Source: Acidimicrobiia bacterium (GTDB lineage: Bacteria; Actinomycetota; Acidimicrobiia; Spongiisociales; ZC4RG35). From it: a stretch of 7,176 nt of DNA. The position numbers and the translations under genes were made by a program. The stretch covers positions 1 to 7,176 of the forward strand of contig JAOUGY010000191.1 in assembly GCA_029865445.1 (NCBI GenBank), written 5' to 3'. Shown in pieces: positions 5,564-7,176 of the stretch; within the stretch, counting starts at the first letter, position 1, and every line of letters starts with the position of its first letter. Below the pieces are notes generated by a model. The model was not told the origin of the DNA, searched no databases, and saw nothing but the letters and a program-made list of their open reading frames with translations.

Positions 5564-6876
5564 GCTCTGTCTTTCATCGGGCTCCGGACCTGCCCGTGGC
5601 GCTGAGCGCCGAAGGCTGCTGGATCACGGATACCGAAGGTCGTCGTTACCTCGATGCCTGCGGAGGGGCGATCGTGAACAACGTCGGCCACGGGCGCCGT
5701 GAGGTCATCGATGCGATCGCCGCCCAGATGGCACGAGTGGACTACGTGCACGCCCATTCATTCACGACGGAAGCCGTCGAACGGTACGCGGCGAGATTGG
5801 CTCCACTCGTCCCCGTATCCGACGCCAGGGTCTTTCCGGTTTCGGGTGGCAGCGAGGCGATAGAGACTGCGCTGAAGTTGGCGCGGGCGTACCACCTGGC
5901 GAACGGGGAGCCCGAACGCGACGTCGTCATCTCGAGGCGAGGCTCGTATCACGGGAACACGTTGGGGGCGCTCGACGCATCGGGCCGTGAGTCATTGCGA
6001 CGCGGGTATGAACCCTGGCTCGGCCGGTTCAGTCAAACAGACCCCGTGAACGAGTATCGCTGCACCAATCCCGAGCACCCGGCCGATTGTGGAGCCTGGC
6101 ACGTCCGACATCTGGAGGAGGCCATCGAGTCTGTGGGTTCAGGACGGGTGGCGGCATTCATCGCCGAACCGATCGGTGGCGCCACCCTCGGTGCCACCGT
6201 TCCACCCGCCGGCTACTGGCGAGGTGTCGCCGAGGTCTGCCGGCGGTACGGGATCCTGCTTATCGCGGACGAGGTGATGACCGGTTTCGGGCGCACCGGC
6301 CGGTGGTTCGGCCTCGAACACTTCGAGGTGGCTGCCGATGTGTTGGTTTCGGCCAAAGGGGCGTCGTCCGGGTACTGGCCGCTCGGCCTGTGTGTGGCAT
6401 CGGGCTCGGTCGTCGAGATCGCGGCGCCGATGTTTGGGCACGGATACACCTACTCCCACCACCCAGGTGGGGCGGCAGCAGGGCATGCAGTCCTCGACAT
6501 CATCGAGTCCGAAGACCTGGTCTCGAGGGCGGCGGCCTCGGGTGCCCATCTGCTGGCCGGGCTCGGCGAGCGTCTCGGCAGTTCGCCGTTCGTCGGAGAC
6601 ATACGGGGGGCCGGGTTGCTGGTAGCCGTCGAGTTCGTGGCGGAACGCGAGTCGCGGACGCCATTCCCACGGGTCGAGAGAGTTGCGGAACGAGTCCGAG
6701 CCGAATTGATCCGCCGCGGTGTGATCGGCTACCTGGTCACCGGCTGTGCCGATGGCATCGATGGCGATGCGCTCGCCTTCGGGCCTCCCCTCACGATCAC
6801 CCTCGCCGAACTCGACCTGGTGTCCGACGCCCTCGCCGAGGCGATTGGCTCGGTTCTGGGGTTTTCGTCAAACTAA
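5560..6876 (+). CDS. Class III PLP-dependent aminotransferase (omega-/beta-amino acid type)
   Basis: The 438-residue product has the whole class III active site in order. SGGSEA (95-100) binds the PLP phosphate and SYHG (129-132) stacks on the ring. AEPIGG follows at 202-207, D237 in ADEVMTGFGRTG pairs with the pyridine nitrogen, K266 in SAKGASSGYWPLG forms the Schiff base, and T297 in YTYSHHP contacts the phosphate. C168 and C177 lie in the family's YRC...C insert before the PLP domain core. Such enzymes move an amino group from omega-, beta- or diamino acids (GABA, beta-alanine, taurine, 6-aminohexanoate) to pyruvate or 2-oxoglutarate; the donor here is unknown. The start is GTG at 5560, overlapping the P1 peptidase stop (5561-5563), with no clear ribosome site, so coupling is likely. 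Upstream in-frame codons lie inside the peptidase gene and do not look like this family. It probably uses an amine released by the peptidase. Confidence 0.9.
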   Translation: MSSVFHRAPDLPVALSAEGCWITDTEGRRYLDACGGAIVNNVGHGRREVIDAIAAQMARVDYVHAHSFTTEAVERYAARLAPLVPVSDARVFPVSGGSEAIETALKLARAYHLANGEPERDVVISRRGSYHGNTLGALDASGRESLRRGYEPWLGRFSQTDPVNEYRCTNPEHPADCGAWHVRHLEEAIESVGSGRVAAFIAEPIGGATLGATVPPAGYWRGVAEVCRRYGILLIADEVMTGFGRTGRWFGLEHFEVAADVLVSAKGASSGYWPLGLCVASGSVVEIAAPMFGHGYTYSHHPGGAAAGHAVLDIIESEDLVSRAAASGAHLLAGLGERLGSSPFVGDIRGAGLLVAVEFVAERESRTPFPRVERVAERVRAELIRRGVIGYLVTGCADGIDGDALAFGPPLTITLAELDLVSDALAEAIGSVLGFSSN

Positions 6877-6887
6877 AGAAGGACCCG

Positions 6888-6919
6888 TCAGGTCCCGATC
6901 CGGATTTCGGGCTCCCTGA
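6888..6919 (+). terminator. Possible terminator hairpin after the aminotransferase gene
   Basis: Twelve bases after the TAA, CCCGA (6894-6898) pairs with TCGGG (6907-6911) around an 8-nt loop, and TCAGG (6888-6892) pairs with CCTGA (6915-6919), with one unpaired base on the left and three on the right. A competing 5-bp hairpin, GGACC/GGTCC, lies at 6881-6895. There is no following T-run, so rho-independent ending is uncertain, but the position right after the last gene of the operon is apt. Confidence 0.4.
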
Positions 6920-7044
6920 TGGGGCCGTGCCTGATGAGTGGCGATGATTGCGATTCCATCCTGGACCTTGCGGAAGTGGCCGCCCGACGATCCGAGACGT
7001 CGCAGGTCGCCGGTGGTTTGGGTGCAAGATCTCGGATATTTCGC

Positions 7045-7065
7045 CTCAACAAAAGGGTGGTTGAG
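7045..7065. repeat. 6-bp inverted repeat in the 6877-7121 intergenic region
   Basis: CTCAAC (7045-7050) and GTTGAG (7060-7065) flank the 9-nt AAAAGGGTG. It lies 25 bases before a possible -10 (7090-7095) of the next gene and could be an operator or a weak hairpin. A 6-bp arm can arise by chance. The rest of 6877-7121 shows only the hairpin listed separately and a CCTGATG direct repeat (6915-6921 and 6930-6936). Confidence 0.25.
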
Positions 7066-7089
7066 AGCCCCCCGATCGGAGCGGCTGGA

Positions 7090-7095
7090 TACGAT
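7090..7095 (+). promoter_or_regulatory. Possible -10 element for the right-edge gene
   Basis: TACGAT lies 26 bases before the TTG start at 7122. A transcript from about 7102 would have a roughly 20-nt leader holding the GGAGGAG ribosome site. TTGAGA at 7061-7066 resembles a -35 but is 23 bp away, beyond normal spacing, so the promoter is tentative. Confidence 0.25.
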
Positions 7096-7121
7096 CGGCG
7101 AACAGAGCTTGGAGGAGACTC

Positions 7122-7176
7122 TTGCGCCGGTTCATGGCCCTCGTCATGGCGACACTCGTCGCCCTCGTCATCGCGG
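7122..7176 (+). CDS. N-terminus of a probable exported or membrane protein (3' end outside window)
   Basis: A strong ribosome site GGAGGAG (7111-7117) is followed after four bases by TTG at 7122. The visible 18 residues, MRRFMALVMATLVALVIA, have two arginines and then an unbroken hydrophobic run, the n- and h-regions of a signal peptide or a membrane anchor. An in-frame ATG at 7134 is an alternative start, but it sits 16 bases from the ribosome site and would lose the arginines. The frame is closed upstream by TGA at 7062-7064, so this is a true gene start and not a continuation. The mature protein lies outside the window and its function cannot be told. Two other forward frames are also open here but lack such signals. 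Confidence 0.6.
   Translation, partial: MRRFMALVMATLVALVIA

Noticed and set aside
6934..7176. Two other forward frames, from ATG 6934 and ATG 6944, open to the right edge
   Set aside because: Third codon positions are far less G/C-biased than in the real genes, the second frame turns into an Arg/Pro-rich shadow-like product, and neither has a good ribosome site. The frame at 7122 has a strong ribosome site and a signal-peptide-like start.
1..7176. CRISPR arrays, insertion sequences, rRNA, riboswitches
   Set aside because: No regularly spaced repeats, transposase motifs, terminal repeats or conserved RNA cores were seen on either strand.

Overview
The window is high-GC DNA with GTG/TTG starts, 4-bp start/stop overlaps and at least one start that looks leaderless. 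This style fits Actinobacteria (perhaps an acidimicrobial lineage) or a related high-GC group. The taxon is inferred from composition and gene style only; there is no marker gene. The window lies inside a chromosome or contig: a gene is cut at the left edge and another begins at the right edge.

Layout. (1) Bases 2-742, plus strand: the C-terminal part of a bactofilin-like/polymer-forming membrane protein with about four transmembrane segments, open to the left edge and apparently unrelated to the rest. (2) Bases 743-976: a convergent intergenic stretch with several GC hairpins that may end transcription from both sides. (3) Bases 977-4410, minus strand: a two-gene unit read right to left, a CocE/NonD-type serine hydrolase followed by an MttB-like (trimethylamine methyltransferase superfamily) protein, joined by a GTGA overlap. 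(4) Bases 4411-4504: a 94-bp divergent promoter region with a perfect 22-bp inverted repeat around a 4-nt loop. (5) Bases 4505-6876, plus strand: a second two-gene unit, a P1-family (DmpA/BapA/NylC clan) self-processing aminopeptidase/amidase followed by a class III PLP aminotransferase, again joined by a GTGA overlap. (6) Bases 6877-7121: intergenic, with terminator-like hairpins and a possible promoter. (7) Bases 7122-7176: the start of a gene for a probably exported protein, cut by the right edge.

The divergent four-gene block (977-6876) looks like one catabolic cassette controlled from the palindrome. Two hydrolases of different fold (alpha/beta-hydrolase and N-terminal-nucleophile amidase) could open ester or amide bonds, the aminotransferase could deaminate a released omega- or beta-amino acid, and the MttB-like protein could take a methyl group from a methylated amine. 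The individual families are clear from motifs. The shared substrate is not, and the proposed pathway is inference. No transporter, regulator, semialdehyde dehydrogenase, corrinoid protein or mobile element is visible in the window.
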